Part shown: one piece after another, positions 30,161-39,303 of the stretch
How positions within the stretch are numbered: the first letter of the stretch is position 1
Layout of the letters: every line of letters begins with the position of its first letter
Assembly: GCF_007741515.1 (NCBI RefSeq)
Contig: NZ_CP036263.1
Coordinates: 1-64,000 of the forward strand
DNA: 64,000 nt
Reading direction: 5' to 3'
Source of the DNA: Adhaeretor mobilis
GTDB taxonomy: Bacteria > Planctomycetota > Planctomycetia > Pirellulales > Lacipirellulaceae
Notes under the pieces: model-generated
Told to the model about the DNA's origin: nothing
Database searches by the model: none
The model's input: the letters and a program-made list of their open reading frames with translations, nothing else
Program-made: the position numbers and the translations under genes

Positions 30161-30730
30161 CTACGAGACTTGCGGTGGCGGTGTCGGTGGGGAGAAAACT
30201 GGATCGCTCGCAAGAGCCGGTAAGACAACCGTTGAAGGTTCGACCGGTATGTTCCAAGCTACGCTTACACGTTCAGGAGGAGGTGCGAGGGCAATCCCGT
30301 GGGATGCAAAAGAAAGCCCTTGGCATTGCATCGCTTTCAGAACGATGATCGACGGTTTGCCATTAGGTTGTTTCAGAGTCTTTTCAGGGCTGCTGTTCGG
30401 AGGAGTTTCCGCCGTGCTACAACTTCCGCACTTGCTGCAGCAGGTTCGCACAGGTGCTTGCTTCGCCGCAGCCGCCACGACGTATGCAGGCGGTGTCACC
30501 CCTTCACGTTTCGCCCAGGCTAGGCGCTCTGCAGGGGAGTGACAGCAGCAATTATTCCAACACTTCTCCGCGGTATTGCACCCGCAGGGACAGTTCTCGC
30601 AAGGAAATCGCTCTCCCGCCGCTTGCTTCTCAGCAGACCCACCGGAAACGTTTCCAGCAGGCAACGGGACCCCCAGCGCCACCACAGCGAACCAAGCAAC
30701 AAGCAACGCGTTAGCAAAACGCCAGAACAT
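30161..30730 (-). CDS. Exported Cys-rich protein divergent from sodN
   Basis: 189 residues with a signal peptide (MFWRFANALLVAWFAVVALG) and a dense cysteine cluster: CENCPCGCNTAEKCWNNCCC followed by HSPAERLAWAKREGV, then CCSKCGSC. The Cys/His clusters suggest metal binding in the periplasm. Not a family I can name. It is transcribed away from the nickel superoxide dismutase, sharing a 198-bp promoter region with a perfect palindrome, so a link to metal handling is plausible. The ATG at 30730 gives the signal peptide; the frame is open to 30856. Confidence 0.75.
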   Translation of the reverse strand: MFWRFANALLVAWFAVVALGVPLPAGNVSGGSAEKQAAGERFPCENCPCGCNTAEKCWNNCCCHSPAERLAWAKREGVTPPAYVVAAAAKQAPVRTCCSKCGSCSTAETPPNSSPEKTLKQPNGKPSIIVLKAMQCQGLSFASHGIALAPPPERVSVAWNIPVEPSTVVLPALASDPVFSPPTPPPQVS

Positions 30731-30774
30731 TAAACTGGGAAAGATTGCGGAGGGAGTCAAGGGCGAGAGGTTGT

Positions 30775-30799
30775 ACGACTTCAGTCTAACTGAAGTCGT
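30775..30799. promoter_or_regulatory. Perfect palindrome in the sodN divergent promoter
   Basis: acgacttcagt-cta-actgaagtcgt, two exact 11-bp half-sites with a 3-base centre. It lies 45 bases upstream of the Cys-rich gene's start and 130 bases upstream of sodN. The size fits a dimeric repressor operator, for example a metal sensor. An alternative is a hairpin in the leader of the minus-strand gene. Confidence 0.5.
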
Positions 30800-30928
30800 G
30801 CTGAATGCCAGACCCTGCTGTGCGATCAATCGCCAGCACAAGAATTCTACGTGCATTTGACCCCATGTTCTCAGGCTGATAGGTTGACCGATCCGCCGAA
30901 TCCCCCACCTTCTTTGGAGAGTATTGCC

Positions 30929-31414
30929 ATGAAACGCCGCCTACTTGCCTTTGCAATGATTGCCCTAGCCGCCGGACCGCTGGCCTATGTTTATGCCCAC
31001 TGTGAGGTGCCCTGCGGTATTTACGACGACGACGGGCGCTTTACTGACATGCGTGAGGATCAGACCACCATCGCCAAGGCGATTACCAACATCGTCGACA
31101 TGGCCGGAACGCACGATGCCACCGGGCACAACCAGCTAGCACGCTGGGTAACCACGAAGGAAGACCACGCCACACGCACGCAGCACACCATTGCCCAGTA
31201 CTTCATGACTCAACGCATTAAGGCTGATGATCCGAAGTATGTCGAGAAGCTCACTGCCGCCCATGGCGTAATGGTGGCCGCCATGAAGTGCAAGCAAGCG
31301 GCCGACCCCGCGACCGCCGAGGAACTCTCGAAAGCGATCGCCAAGTTCGAGACCGCCTACAGCGGCCACGCACACGGTGCTCATGGTGACCATGCCGATC
31401 ATTCACATAAATAA
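30929..31414 (+). CDS. sodN: Nickel superoxide dismutase with Sec signal
   Basis: Ni-SOD converts superoxide to oxygen and peroxide using a nickel hook formed by the mature N-terminus. Here the hook reads HCEVPCGIYDDD (from res. 24), with His1, Cys2, Pro5, Cys6 and Tyr9 all present. In characterised Ni-SODs a short propeptide is removed by SodX; here residues 1-23 (MKRRLLAFAMIALAAGPLAY, VYA) form an ordinary signal peptide whose predicted cleavage after VYA exposes exactly His1. The mature part continues with the four-helix-bundle pattern, and adds a His-rich tail (HAHGAHGDHADHSHK). A ggaga ribosome site precedes the ATG. No sodX is visible nearby. Confidence 0.93.
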   Translation: MKRRLLAFAMIALAAGPLAYVYAHCEVPCGIYDDDGRFTDMREDQTTIAKAITNIVDMAGTHDATGHNQLARWVTTKEDHATRTQHTIAQYFMTQRIKADDPKYVEKLTAAHGVMVAAMKCKQAADPATAEELSKAIAKFETAYSGHAHGAHGDHADHSHK

Positions 31415-31418
31415 CCCG

Positions 31419-31506
31419 TAGGGTCCGCCGTGTGGACCATGTTAAGGGCTTAGGCGTGTAATATAGGAACTTCGTACTATTCTTCGGTCCGCACAGCGGA
31501 CCCTAC
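31419..31506. repeat. Inverted-arm repeat, tagggtccgc family, copy 1
   Basis: tagggtccgccgtgtggacc (31419-31438) and ggtccgcacagcggacccta (31486-31505) are inverted copies, each itself nearly palindromic. The same two-arm design recurs at 49241-49382. Confidence 0.75.
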
Positions 31507-31515
31507 GCAACTCCG

Positions 31516-31551
31516 AAGCCGTTCTCGCAATTCCGCGAGGGCGGCTTTTTT
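31516..31551 (+). terminator. Rho-independent terminator
   Basis: aagccgttctcgc pairs with gcgagggcggctt (two G-U pairs) around a short aattcc loop, followed by a run of six or more T. It lies about 100 bases after sodN and probably ends that transcript. Confidence 0.7.
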
Positions 31552-31709
31552 CTGCGACTTTGCGAACCTCCCTGTGACACGCTCCGTACTAAAGGGTCGA
31601 ATCCAACAGAGTTTGTTTCCAGATAGGCTTGCTAGTGCAAGGCGAGCGACAAGACAGCCTGCGACCACGAGGTCTTTCGGGCTGTGCTAGCTTGAAAGCG
31701 TCGCCTTGG

Positions 31710-32534
31710 ATGACTCCTCTCTCACTGACTAAAGTCTCTTGTAGCCAGCCCATCTTAGTATGTTGCTTGATCGTTTTCGGAGAAGCTTCTCCGGCCCTTG
31801 CTGCTAAGCCCCGCTTGGAATTCGACTTCGGTCGCGCTGTTGCCTGTCGCGTGGTCGCCTCTGAGGACCCCACAGGTGATCCCGTATTGGGTGAATCGGC
31901 GCTGGGCGAGCCCGAAAAACTCATCGAGTTTACACTGCCCGTGTCTGTGCAATTGCTCTCTGGTGACATGCGAAAGGTCTTGGCACTGCGCATCGCACTG
32001 CGCGACAATGATCAGAAGATGATCGTCCACGATTTCTGCCCCAAGACTCGCCTTGAGAGCCAGCTCACCGGCGAAGTCCATCGCACTCACAAGGTCGAGA
32101 CCAATCATTCGCTGAGCGCAACCCTGGGCGGCGAGGCACCCGTGCTGCTGGGCGACCTTGTCGCGCAAGTGACGCCCTCAGTCAGTGGTGCTACCGGCAA
32201 GCTCGACGTCGTCACGGAGATCGAGCGACGTCGCCCCCCTAAGGATCTGCTCATTGCCAGCGGTACGACCAACCAGCGGCATGGCGTGTTCTTTCGCTTG
32301 AAGCCCTCGCCGCAAACTACCCTGGAAGGTGTTCACAAATTGACGGTAATTCTGCGAGTCCCGCCCAACTGGCGGGGCGACGTGCTTCAGGTGAGCGCCT
32401 CGGCAACCGGCAATGAGAAATGGCTCTGGATGAGTAGCGAGGCAACCTTCGCGCAACTCACGGCGCCAGTGGCGCTTTACTTAGAAGGCGATCCTGAGGC
32501 ACGATTCGCTGCGGAACGCTACCTAAGACAATGA
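31710..32534 (+). CDS. Secreted protein of unknown function
   Basis: 274 residues from the ATG at 31710, which gives a plausible signal peptide (hydrophobic core SQPILVCCLIVFG, cleavage near ALA-AKP). The rest is beta-rich without a recognised domain: KLIEFTLPVSVQLLSGDMRK, VLALRIALRDNDQKMIVHDF, and several proline-rich turns. The frame is open upstream to 31629 but that part has no signal-peptide features. Upstream lies a terminator, so it has its own promoter. I cannot assign a function. Confidence 0.75.
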   Translation: MTPLSLTKVSCSQPILVCCLIVFGEASPALAAKPRLEFDFGRAVACRVVASEDPTGDPVLGESALGEPEKLIEFTLPVSVQLLSGDMRKVLALRIALRDNDQKMIVHDFCPKTRLESQLTGEVHRTHKVETNHSLSATLGGEAPVLLGDLVAQVTPSVSGATGKLDVVTEIERRRPPKDLLIASGTTNQRHGVFFRLKPSPQTTLEGVHKLTVILRVPPNWRGDVLQVSASATGNEKWLWMSSEATFAQLTAPVALYLEGDPEARFAAERYLRQ

Positions 32535-32559
32535 CTGCTGCTGTCATTGATCGTTGCGG

Positions 32560-33480
32560 CTAATAATTCTTGCGGCTGCGTCGCCCATTACCAAGCAGGA
32601 AGGCGAATCCCCACAGTGCAAGCAGTGCTGAACTTGGCGAAGGGACTGCCATCGTTGCGATCTGATTGCTCACGATTGTTGAGTCCCGCTCCCGTTGCCA
32701 CAAGAGAAAATCGGCTCCGTTAATGGAGAAGTCCGAATTGAAATCTCCTATCGGTGCGGATCCTGTCGGAAAGCCGCCATACGTCTCCTGCCAAATGTCT
32801 AAGTCTTCACCATCGACAATTGCATCGCCGTTAACGTCGGCAAGAGGAGATACGGCGAGCGTTCCGCTGAATGCGCCGGAGGAGTTCCCTGGCGAGAACG
32901 CGGCGCTCGTCGCAAAGCCGCGGAGTACGTAGGACCCTGGGCCGATAATGAATGAACGGTAAGACTCTACGTCACCAGGGGTGGGGCCGAAGGTGACCAG
33001 TGTTGTTGAGCCGGCATGTACATTGGCGACTTCCAAGCCTGCTGTGCCGTTGACCGCTTGGTCCACATCGGCAATCAGTGTGAGCCGATGGATGGCGTTG
33101 GTCGTAAAAGCTTGGTCGAACGTGGCGGAGGAAGACGCTCGCGGAGTATTGGGTGGGTCGCTCAGTTTCGTGGTGAGTGAAATCGAGGAGGCGGAAAACT
33201 CAAACAAGTTGCCCGATAAAGAGGGGATGACACTTGCAGCCGCTCGATCGGTGGCCCCGCCGACAAAGTTATTCGCGCCCACGGAATCACTTAGGTAGTC
33301 GTCGACCAAAGCGGAGTCGAATTCAGCCCCTGCGTGAGCTTCCATTTGGCCTGTGATGACAGAAAAACTAACGGCACCGCTGCAGGCATGCCAGCCGTTC
33401 ACCAGAGTTAATGCTACGAGCCAGCCGAGTACCAAGACTGGAACCGGATGCCGTGAGCCGAGAAGCCGCGAACGCCGCAT
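32560..33480 (-). CDS. Secreted dockerin-like protein with PEP-CTERM variant
   Basis: 306 residues: N-terminal signal (about 10-35, VLVLGWLVALTLVNGW), an unassigned beta-rich domain, two EF-hand-like dockerin motifs (DVNGDAIVDGEDLDIWQETY and DFNSDFSINGADFLLWQRER), and a C-terminal anchor VPSPSSALLALWGFAFLLG followed by RRSRK. The tripeptide is PSP rather than PEP, a variant of the sorting motif. Probably exported and sorted like the other four PEP-CTERM proteins in this window; the substrate-binding part is unknown. Confidence 0.8.
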   Translation of the reverse strand: MRRSRLLGSRHPVPVLVLGWLVALTLVNGWHACSGAVSFSVITGQMEAHAGAEFDSALVDDYLSDSVGANNFVGGATDRAAASVIPSLSGNLFEFSASSISLTTKLSDPPNTPRASSSATFDQAFTTNAIHRLTLIADVDQAVNGTAGLEVANVHAGSTTLVTFGPTPGDVESYRSFIIGPGSYVLRGFATSAAFSPGNSSGAFSGTLAVSPLADVNGDAIVDGEDLDIWQETYGGFPTGSAPIGDFNSDFSINGADFLLWQRERDSTIVSNQIATMAVPSPSSALLALWGFAFLLGNGRRSRKNY

Positions 33481-33862
33481 GAACCACCTGCCCGAAAGTT
33501 AAGATTGCCTGTTGGTTGCTCGGAAATATCGCTACCGGCAGGAAAGCCTGCGTTTGATTCCAATCCCAAATTGTACACTCGGGCACGAGAAGGCACCACA
33601 AACGGGCCGCAATCTGAGCGAATGACGTAGGACAAACCTAGTCAGGATGATCACTATCGGGACAGCCGTCATCGTTTTGTGGGCGCGATTGGCTGCGGCA
33701 AATTGCAATCAAGTTTCATCTCAATATTCGTAACTTGTTTGCCTTGTTGAGTTTGGGTTCTAAGTTCTCTCGGCAAGGTGGGGAATGGCGCAGCGATTGC
33801 CTCTATTCTAGTTCGGACAGACATTTGCACAAAATCAGAATTAGGGAACAGAGGCACTCGAT
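33481..33862. other. Divergent intergenic region
   Basis: 382 bases between two divergent genes. Nothing gene-like. The bases just upstream of the minus-strand gene (gcaatcttaactttcg, read on the minus strand) resemble a stretch upstream of the porin gene (gcaatcttaacatttcg, about 41942-41958), which may be a shared leader element or chance. Confidence 0.4.
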
Positions 33863-34150
33863 ATGGCGATTCTTGTAGCCGCGACGGTAGGCGGATCGAT
33901 CGGCTGGCTTACAGGCCAGATTTGTCGCGCTGCGCGGGGGGTCTCTAGTAGCATCGCCGTCGGCGTCTTCGGCTCGCTGCTGGGGCTTGTAATGAACTTG
34001 TGGCTCAGCGGAACTTCGGTCGGTGCCAATGGAGTCACGGGTTCCCTACCTGCTGCCGTTCTAGGCGCGGGGTGCTTGCTACTACTCTGGAACGTCGCGC
34101 AACGTCTATTCCTCGCAGCCCCCTGTGGCTCGCAGAAGCAAGACGGTTGA
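33863..34150 (+). CDS. Small GlsB/YeaQ-like membrane protein
   Basis: 95 residues with three hydrophobic helices separated by Gly-rich turns: VAATVGGSIGWLTGQI, SSIAVGVFGSLLGLVMNLWL and LPAAVLGAGCLLLLWNVAQR. The pattern recalls the transglycosylase-associated GlsB/YeaQ/YmgE family of small stress-related membrane proteins. The match is by overall design only, so the family label is tentative. Confidence 0.65.
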   Translation: MAILVAATVGGSIGWLTGQICRAARGVSSSIAVGVFGSLLGLVMNLWLSGTSVGANGVTGSLPAAVLGAGCLLLLWNVAQRLFLAAPCGSQKQDG

Positions 34151-34327
34151 GCGCATCGCTCCGCAAGAGTTCAATAATTGCTGCGGTCCGGCGGACAGCC
34201 GGAGAAACCCCTGAATAGATTTCACACGGAGTAGTCACAGCACGCGCATGTGTCCCCCGTCGACTCGTTGGGTCGCGGCTAGGGAGCAATTGGAGCTAAG
34301 TGAGGCTGAGCTACAGTGCAGCGCCGC

Positions 34328-35332
34328 TCAGACTTCCTTCTCATCGATCCACGACATCATGCGTCGCAATTCGATGCCGGTTTTCTCAACCGGATGCTGA
34401 CGCTCCAGGCGACGTCGGGCCTTGAAGGCCGGAGCCCCGGCCTTGTTCTCAAGGATCCAATTGCGGGCGAAGGTGCCGTCTTGGATTTCGGTAAGAATCT
34501 TCTTCATCTCGGCCTTGGTTTCGTCGGTCACAATGCGTGGCCCGCTGCTGTAGTCGCCGTACTCGGCCGTATTACTCACGCTGTAACGCATGTAGTTTAG
34601 ACCACCCTGGTAGAACAGGTCGACGATCAGCTTCAGCTCGTGCATGCACTCGAAGTAAGCCATCTCGGGTTGGTAGCCAGCTTCGACGAGCGTCTCAAAT
34701 CCAGCTTTAACCAACTCGGCTGCTCCACCGCATAGCACGGCTTGCTCGCCGAACAAGTCGGTCTCGGTTTCTTCTGCAAAGGTGGTTTGAATGATGCCGG
34801 CACGACCACCACCAACGCCTGAGGCATATGCGAGACCTACGGCCTTAGTCTCTGGGCTATGTCCCTCTTCCAGGGCGATCAAACAGGGCACACCGCCGCC
34901 AGACACGAATTCGCTACGCACTAGGTGGCCAGGACCCTTCGGGGCAACGAGCAGCAACTCAACACCCTCAGGGGGCTCGATTTGGCCGAAATGCACGTTG
35001 AAACCGTGCGAGCACATCAGGATGTTGCCGGGTGCCAGGTTGTCGCGAATCTCGTTGCGATAGACGTCTGCCTGTACTTCATCAGGCAGCAGAATGTTGA
35101 TGATGTCGCCCTTCTTGGTGGCTTCGGCGGCGCTCATTGGCTCGAAACCGTGGCTAACAGCCAAGTCGTAATTAGGGCCACCGGGACGCTGCCCGACAAT
35201 CACGTTGACGCCGCTCTCCTTGAGGTTTTGAGCGTGGGCGTGCCCCTGGGAGCCGTAACCAATAATGGCCACGGTCTTGCCTTCCAGGATTTTCATGTCA
35301 GCGTCTTTGTCGTAGTAAACCGTAGCGGCCAT
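34328..35332 (-). CDS. ilvC: Ketol-acid reductoisomerase
   Basis: NADPH-dependent isomerisation and reduction of acetolactate, step two of valine and isoleucine synthesis. 334 residues, class I (short) length. Seen: N-terminal [20 protein letters not shown], the Rossmann motif [34 protein letters not shown], and the Mg-binding acidic residues in [12 protein letters not shown] and [17 protein letters not shown]. The ATG at 35332 is the family start; the open frame to 35431 is spurious. It follows ilvN on the same strand with a 165-bp gap. No ilvB is in the window. Confidence 0.97.
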   Translation of the reverse strand: MAATVYYDKDADMKILEGKTVAIIGYGSQGHAHAQNLKESGVNVIVGQRPGGPNYDLAVSHGFEPMSAAEATKKGDIINILLPDEVQADVYRNEIRDNLAPGNILMCSHGFNVHFGQIEPPEGVELLLVAPKGPGHLVRSEFVSGGGVPCLIALEEGHSPETKAVGLAYASGVGGGRAGIIQTTFAEETETDLFGEQAVLCGGAAELVKAGFETLVEAGYQPEMAYFECMHELKLIVDLFYQGGLNYMRYSVSNTAEYGDYSSGPRIVTDETKAEMKKILTEIQDGTFARNWILENKAGAPAFKARRRLERQHPVEKTGIELRRMMSWIDEKEV

Positions 35333-35497
35333 CGTTTGAATTCCTTGGTTGAATGTGTGTTTTATGCTGAATGATTGTTGTCGTAGGCTGTAACAGGCGT
35401 ATTGCCCACATGTCTTAAGACCCGGCGACAAGGTATCCGTGAAAGGGAGCGTGTGTCATCACAGCGCTAAAGCTTGTTACGGCGTACGTGGTTTGAC

Positions 35498-35998
35498 TTA
35501 CTGTTCCGTACCGCCGTTGCGATTCACCCCGCGTACCATGGCGATTCGTCCGGTGCGAACCATTTCGGTGATACCTAAGGGTCGCATGAGGTCGATAAAG
35601 GCTTCGATCTTCTTCTCAGGGCCAGAGATTTCCACGACTACGTTCTCGGGCCCTACGTCCACGACTTTGCCGCGGAAGATAGCGCAAAGCTCGTGAATCT
35701 CCGCCCGCTGCTGGTCCTTGGCGGCGACCTTGATGAGCATCAAGTCGCGTTCGACGTAGTCCTTGCTGCTGATATCGTCGACCTGCACAACGGTCACGAT
35801 TTTCTCCAGCTGCTTGCGAACTTGGTTGAGAACGCTATCGTCCCCTCCCACAACAAACGTCATGCGAGAGAGGTGCTGGTCCTCGGTCTCGCCGACGGCC
35901 AGAGATTCAAGGTTATATCCGCGCGAGGCTAGCATGCCGGTGACGTGGGAAAGCACGCCCGGCACGTTCTGCACGAGAGCTGAGATTACATGTCGCAT
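35498..35998 (-). CDS. ilvN: Acetolactate synthase regulatory (small) subunit
   Basis: 166 residues with an N-terminal ACT domain (VISALVQNVPGVLSHVTGML, ASRGYNLESLAVG) that binds valine for feedback inhibition, and a C-terminal ALS_ss_C domain (LMLIKVAAKDQQRAEIHELC, ISGPEKKIEAFIDLMRPLGI). It activates and regulates the catalytic IlvB, which is encoded elsewhere. The partner ilvC lies downstream. The symbol ilvH would be equally valid. Confidence 0.95.
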   Translation of the reverse strand: MRHVISALVQNVPGVLSHVTGMLASRGYNLESLAVGETEDQHLSRMTFVVGGDDSVLNQVRKQLEKIVTVVQVDDISSKDYVERDLMLIKVAAKDQQRAEIHELCAIFRGKVVDVGPENVVVEISGPEKKIEAFIDLMRPLGITEMVRTGRIAMVRGVNRNGGTEQ

Positions 35999-36277
35999 AG
36001 TGAAACAAGGGACCTACGCAACGCCCAGAGGGTTCGCACCCCGAGTTTCGCTGCAGCCCTAACAGTCTAAAGGGTCGAAAAACCGAACCTTAGATCATAA
36101 CTAGCGGGGATTAGGGCCACAAGCGGCACGGATTGGCCGCTTGAGGCTCAGCTGGGATGCCAAGATCGTCAGCTAGCGGCCCCCCGCCAAGCTGCGAGTG
36201 GCAAACTTCCCCTTTCCGCCGGCTCGTGCTAGGCTGACCTGATTACCCATTCCGCAAAGTCCCTCGCCTAGCGATTG

Positions 36278-39166
36278 ATGTCTACGACTGAGCTTCCCCA
36301 AGAGGCGATTCACGAATCGCTGCCTGCCACCGCTGCTGAGCCTATCTCGCCTACTGGTGCGATTCGGATTCGTGGGGCCCGCACGCACAACCTCAAGAAT
36401 ATCGATCTCGACATCCCGCAGCGGAAACTGGTCGTAATCACCGGCTTGAGCGGCTCCGGCAAGAGCTCGCTGGCGTTCGATACGCTACTCGCCGAAGGCC
36501 AGCGGCAATACATCGAGAGCCTCTCGGTCTATGCCCGGCAGTTTTTTAACCAGATGCAGCGGCCCGATGTCGACGTGATCGAGGGGCTTCAGCCCACGAT
36601 TGCCATTGACCAGAACGCGGGCAGCGTAAATCCGCGTAGCACGGTGGCCACGGTCACGGAAATCCACGACTTCCTGCGCGTACTCATGGCCCGCACGGCC
36701 GAAGTGGAATGCCCTGAGTGTGGCCTGCCGATCACACAACAATCAGCCAGCGAAATCCAAGAGGCGATTGCCGACTTGCCGCTCGATAGCAAGGTGATGA
36801 TCCTCGCCCCGATGGTGCGAGGACGCAAGGGCAAGCATGCCGACGTCATGGAGCGCATTCGTAAAGAAGGCTTTGTGCGCGTTCGTATCGACGGAGTGAC
36901 GTATGAAGTGGAAGACGCTCCTGAGCTGAAAGCTCAAAAACGACACGATATCGAGGCGGTGGTCGATCGCGTGATCGTACGCGAAGGCTTGGAAAACCGT
37001 TTGGCAGAATCCGTGCGGCTGGCCCTTAAGCATGGGGAGGGGGCATTGCGGATCACCTATCTCACTCCGTTAGACAAAGTGCAAGCGAACGGGTCGAGCA
37101 CCAAAGAAGTTACGGCTGAGAATGGTTGGCGCGAGCGTGTGTTTAGTACGCAGTACGCTTGCCCCGATTGCAAGCTGAGCCTCGCCGAAGTCGAGCCGCG
37201 TACGTTTAGCTTCAACAGCCCTTACGGTGCCTGCGAAGAATGCGAGGGCTTAGCAGCGCGCGAAGCCTTCGATCCTGAGCTGGTGCTGCCTGATATTTCG
37301 CTTTCACTGGCTGACGGGGCGATTGCTCCCTGGCGGGGGGCGACCGCCGCGGCACGCAAAAAGCAATCCAAGCTGCTCGGCCCGCTGCTCAACAAACACA
37401 AGGTGCTGCAAGACACGCCGTTGGACGCGTGGAGTGCCAAGGCGAGAGAGCAATTGCTGCACGGTGACAACAATGCATTCCCCGGATTACTTGCTCACTT
37501 AGAGATGGACTATGCAGGAACGACGCGCGACAGCGTTCGCACAAAACTGGCCGAATTTCGTGGCGTAACGCCCTGCCCCGCATGCGAGGGTTCGCGATTG
37601 CAGCCAGAAGCGCGCTCGTGTCGTCTTGCCGGACTGGCCATTCACGAGATCGCCCGCCTGACCGTCGAGCAAGCGCTCGACTATTTCCAAGGCTTGGAGT
37701 TCCCACCCGCGCAACAGCCGATTGGCGAACCACTGATTGCTGAGATCGTTAAGCGGCTTACATTCCTCGCCAAAGTCGGCGTGGAGTATCTCACGCTCGA
37801 TCGCCCTGCCGACACGCTTAGCGGTGGCGAACGCCAGCGCGTGCGTTTAGCCACGGGCATCGGCTCTGGCTTGGTGGGCGTGTTGTACGTGCTGGACGAA
37901 CCGTCAATCGGCCTGCATCCGAGGGACAACGCGCGGCTGATTGAAGCGCTGCGCGAGTTGCAGCAACAAGGAAACACGGTGTTGGTGGTCGAGCACGATG
38001 AGGAGCTGATGAGAGCGGCCGACTGGCTTATCGACATCGGCCCGGGTGCTGGTTCAGGGGGCGGCACGATCGTCTCGCAGGGAACTCCCGCAGAAGTGGC
38101 TGCAGACGAGCACTCCCTCACCGGTGGCTATCTCTCTGGACGCTTGCAGATCGAGCCGCCAGAGAAACGTCGCAAGGCAGTGAAGACTCGAACGGTGCAT
38201 CTTGAGGGAGCCACGCTCAACAACCTGCAGAATGTGAGCTTCGACATGCCATTGGGCCTCCTGCACTGCGTGACTGGCGTGAGCGGTTCGGGGAAGAGTT
38301 CGCTAGTAATCGACACGGTTGCAAAGGCATTAGCAAACAAACTCAACGGCGCATCGCAACGCCCGGGTCCCTACAAGAAATTGCAAGGCGTGAGCAAGCT
38401 GCAGCGGTTAATTCACGTCGATCAATCCCCCATCGGCCGCACACCCCGCAGCAATCCGGCGACGTTCACGGGAATTTTCGACGACATCCGGCGCGTGTTT
38501 GCCGGCACGAAACACTCCAAACAACTCGGTTACAAGCTGGGCCGGTTTAGCTTCAACACCAAAGGGGGCCGCTGCGAGCATTGCCAGGGTCAGGGCGTGC
38601 AGCGCGTCGAGATGCGCTTTCTGCCCGACCTCTTCGTGACTTGTCCGCTGTGCTACGGCAAGCAGTTCAATCGCCAGACGCTGGCCGTACGCTTCCGCGA
38701 GAAGTCAATCGCCGATGTGCTTGCTATGAGCATCGACGAAGCGGTCGGCTTCTTTGAGAACCACGACACCGTGCATCGCATGCTCACAAGCCTCGTGGAT
38801 GTGGGCCTGGGCTACCTGACGCTTGGTCAGCAAAGCACAACGCTTTCCGGTGGCGAGGCCCAGCGCATTAAGCTAGCCTCAGAACTGGGACGCCCTTCAA
38901 GCGGACACACGCTCTACATTCTCGACGAGCCCACCACCGGCCTGCACGCGGCAGATATCGCGCGGCTGCTGAAAGTGCTGCATGGGTTGGTTGACTTAGG
39001 CCACACGGTTTTGGTGATTGAGCACCACACAGACGTGATTCGCAACGCAGACTGGGTAACCGACCTCGGCCCCGGGGGCGGCAGCGCGGGGGGGAAAGTC
39101 CTCGCCGCCGGCACCCCGGAGGAAGTTGCAGAATGTGAAGAGAGCTTCACCGGGCAGTGGCTCTAG
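36278..39166 (+). CDS. uvrA: Excinuclease ABC subunit A
   Basis: Damage-recognition ATPase of nucleotide excision repair. 962 residues with two ABC modules: Walker A GLSGSGKSSLAF (about 55-66) and GVSGSGKSSLV (about 667), signature motifs LSGGERQRVRLAT and LSGGEAQRIKLAS, and zinc modules CPDCKLSLAEVEPRTFSFNS...CEEC and CEHCQGQG...CPLC. An extra CPECGLPI pair lies in the N-terminal ATP-binding domain, as usual for UvrA. The ATG at 36278 is preferred over TTG at 36275. Single gene; no uvrB nearby. Confidence 0.97.
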   Translation: MSTTELPQEAIHESLPATAAEPISPTGAIRIRGARTHNLKNIDLDIPQRKLVVITGLSGSGKSSLAFDTLLAEGQRQYIESLSVYARQFFNQMQRPDVDVIEGLQPTIAIDQNAGSVNPRSTVATVTEIHDFLRVLMARTAEVECPECGLPITQQSASEIQEAIADLPLDSKVMILAPMVRGRKGKHADVMERIRKEGFVRVRIDGVTYEVEDAPELKAQKRHDIEAVVDRVIVREGLENRLAESVRLALKHGEGALRITYLTPLDKVQANGSSTKEVTAENGWRERVFSTQYACPDCKLSLAEVEPRTFSFNSPYGACEECEGLAAREAFDPELVLPDISLSLADGAIAPWRGATAAARKKQSKLLGPLLNKHKVLQDTPLDAWSAKAREQLLHGDNNAFPGLLAHLEMDYAGTTRDSVRTKLAEFRGVTPCPACEGSRLQPEARSCRLAGLAIHEIARLTVEQALDYFQGLEFPPAQQPIGEPLIAEIVKRLTFLAKVGVEYLTLDRPADTLSGGERQRVRLATGIGSGLVGVLYVLDEPSIGLHPRDNARLIEALRELQQQGNTVLVVEHDEELMRAADWLIDIGPGAGSGGGTIVSQGTPAEVAADEHSLTGGYLSGRLQIEPPEKRRKAVKTRTVHLEGATLNNLQNVSFDMPLGLLHCVTGVSGSGKSSLVIDTVAKALANKLNGASQRPGPYKKLQGVSKLQRLIHVDQSPIGRTPRSNPATFTGIFDDIRRVFAGTKHSKQLGYKLGRFSFNTKGGRCEHCQGQGVQRVEMRFLPDLFVTCPLCYGKQFNRQTLAVRFREKSIADVLAMSIDEAVGFFENHDTVHRMLTSLVDVGLGYLTLGQQSTTLSGGEAQRIKLASELGRPSSGHTLYILDEPTTGLHAADIARLLKVLHGLVDLGHTVLVIEHHTDVIRNADWVTDLGPGGGSAGGKVLAAGTPEEVAECEESFTGQWL

Positions 39167-39303
39167 CGCAAGCTTAACCGCGATTGAAGCTAGAACAGCG
39201 ACGCTAGCTCGCATCGCTCCGATGCCGTTCGTACAAGTGCTTCACCAACAAGAATCCCAGCGACGCCGGGACGGCGTGGGCTAACCGACGCGTACGATAT
39301 CGT

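Larger units (their letters stand above)
31415..31709. other. sodN downstream region
   Basis: No gene. It contains the tagggtccgc inverted repeat and the terminator; the remaining ~150 bases before the next start show nothing recognisable. Confidence 0.5.
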
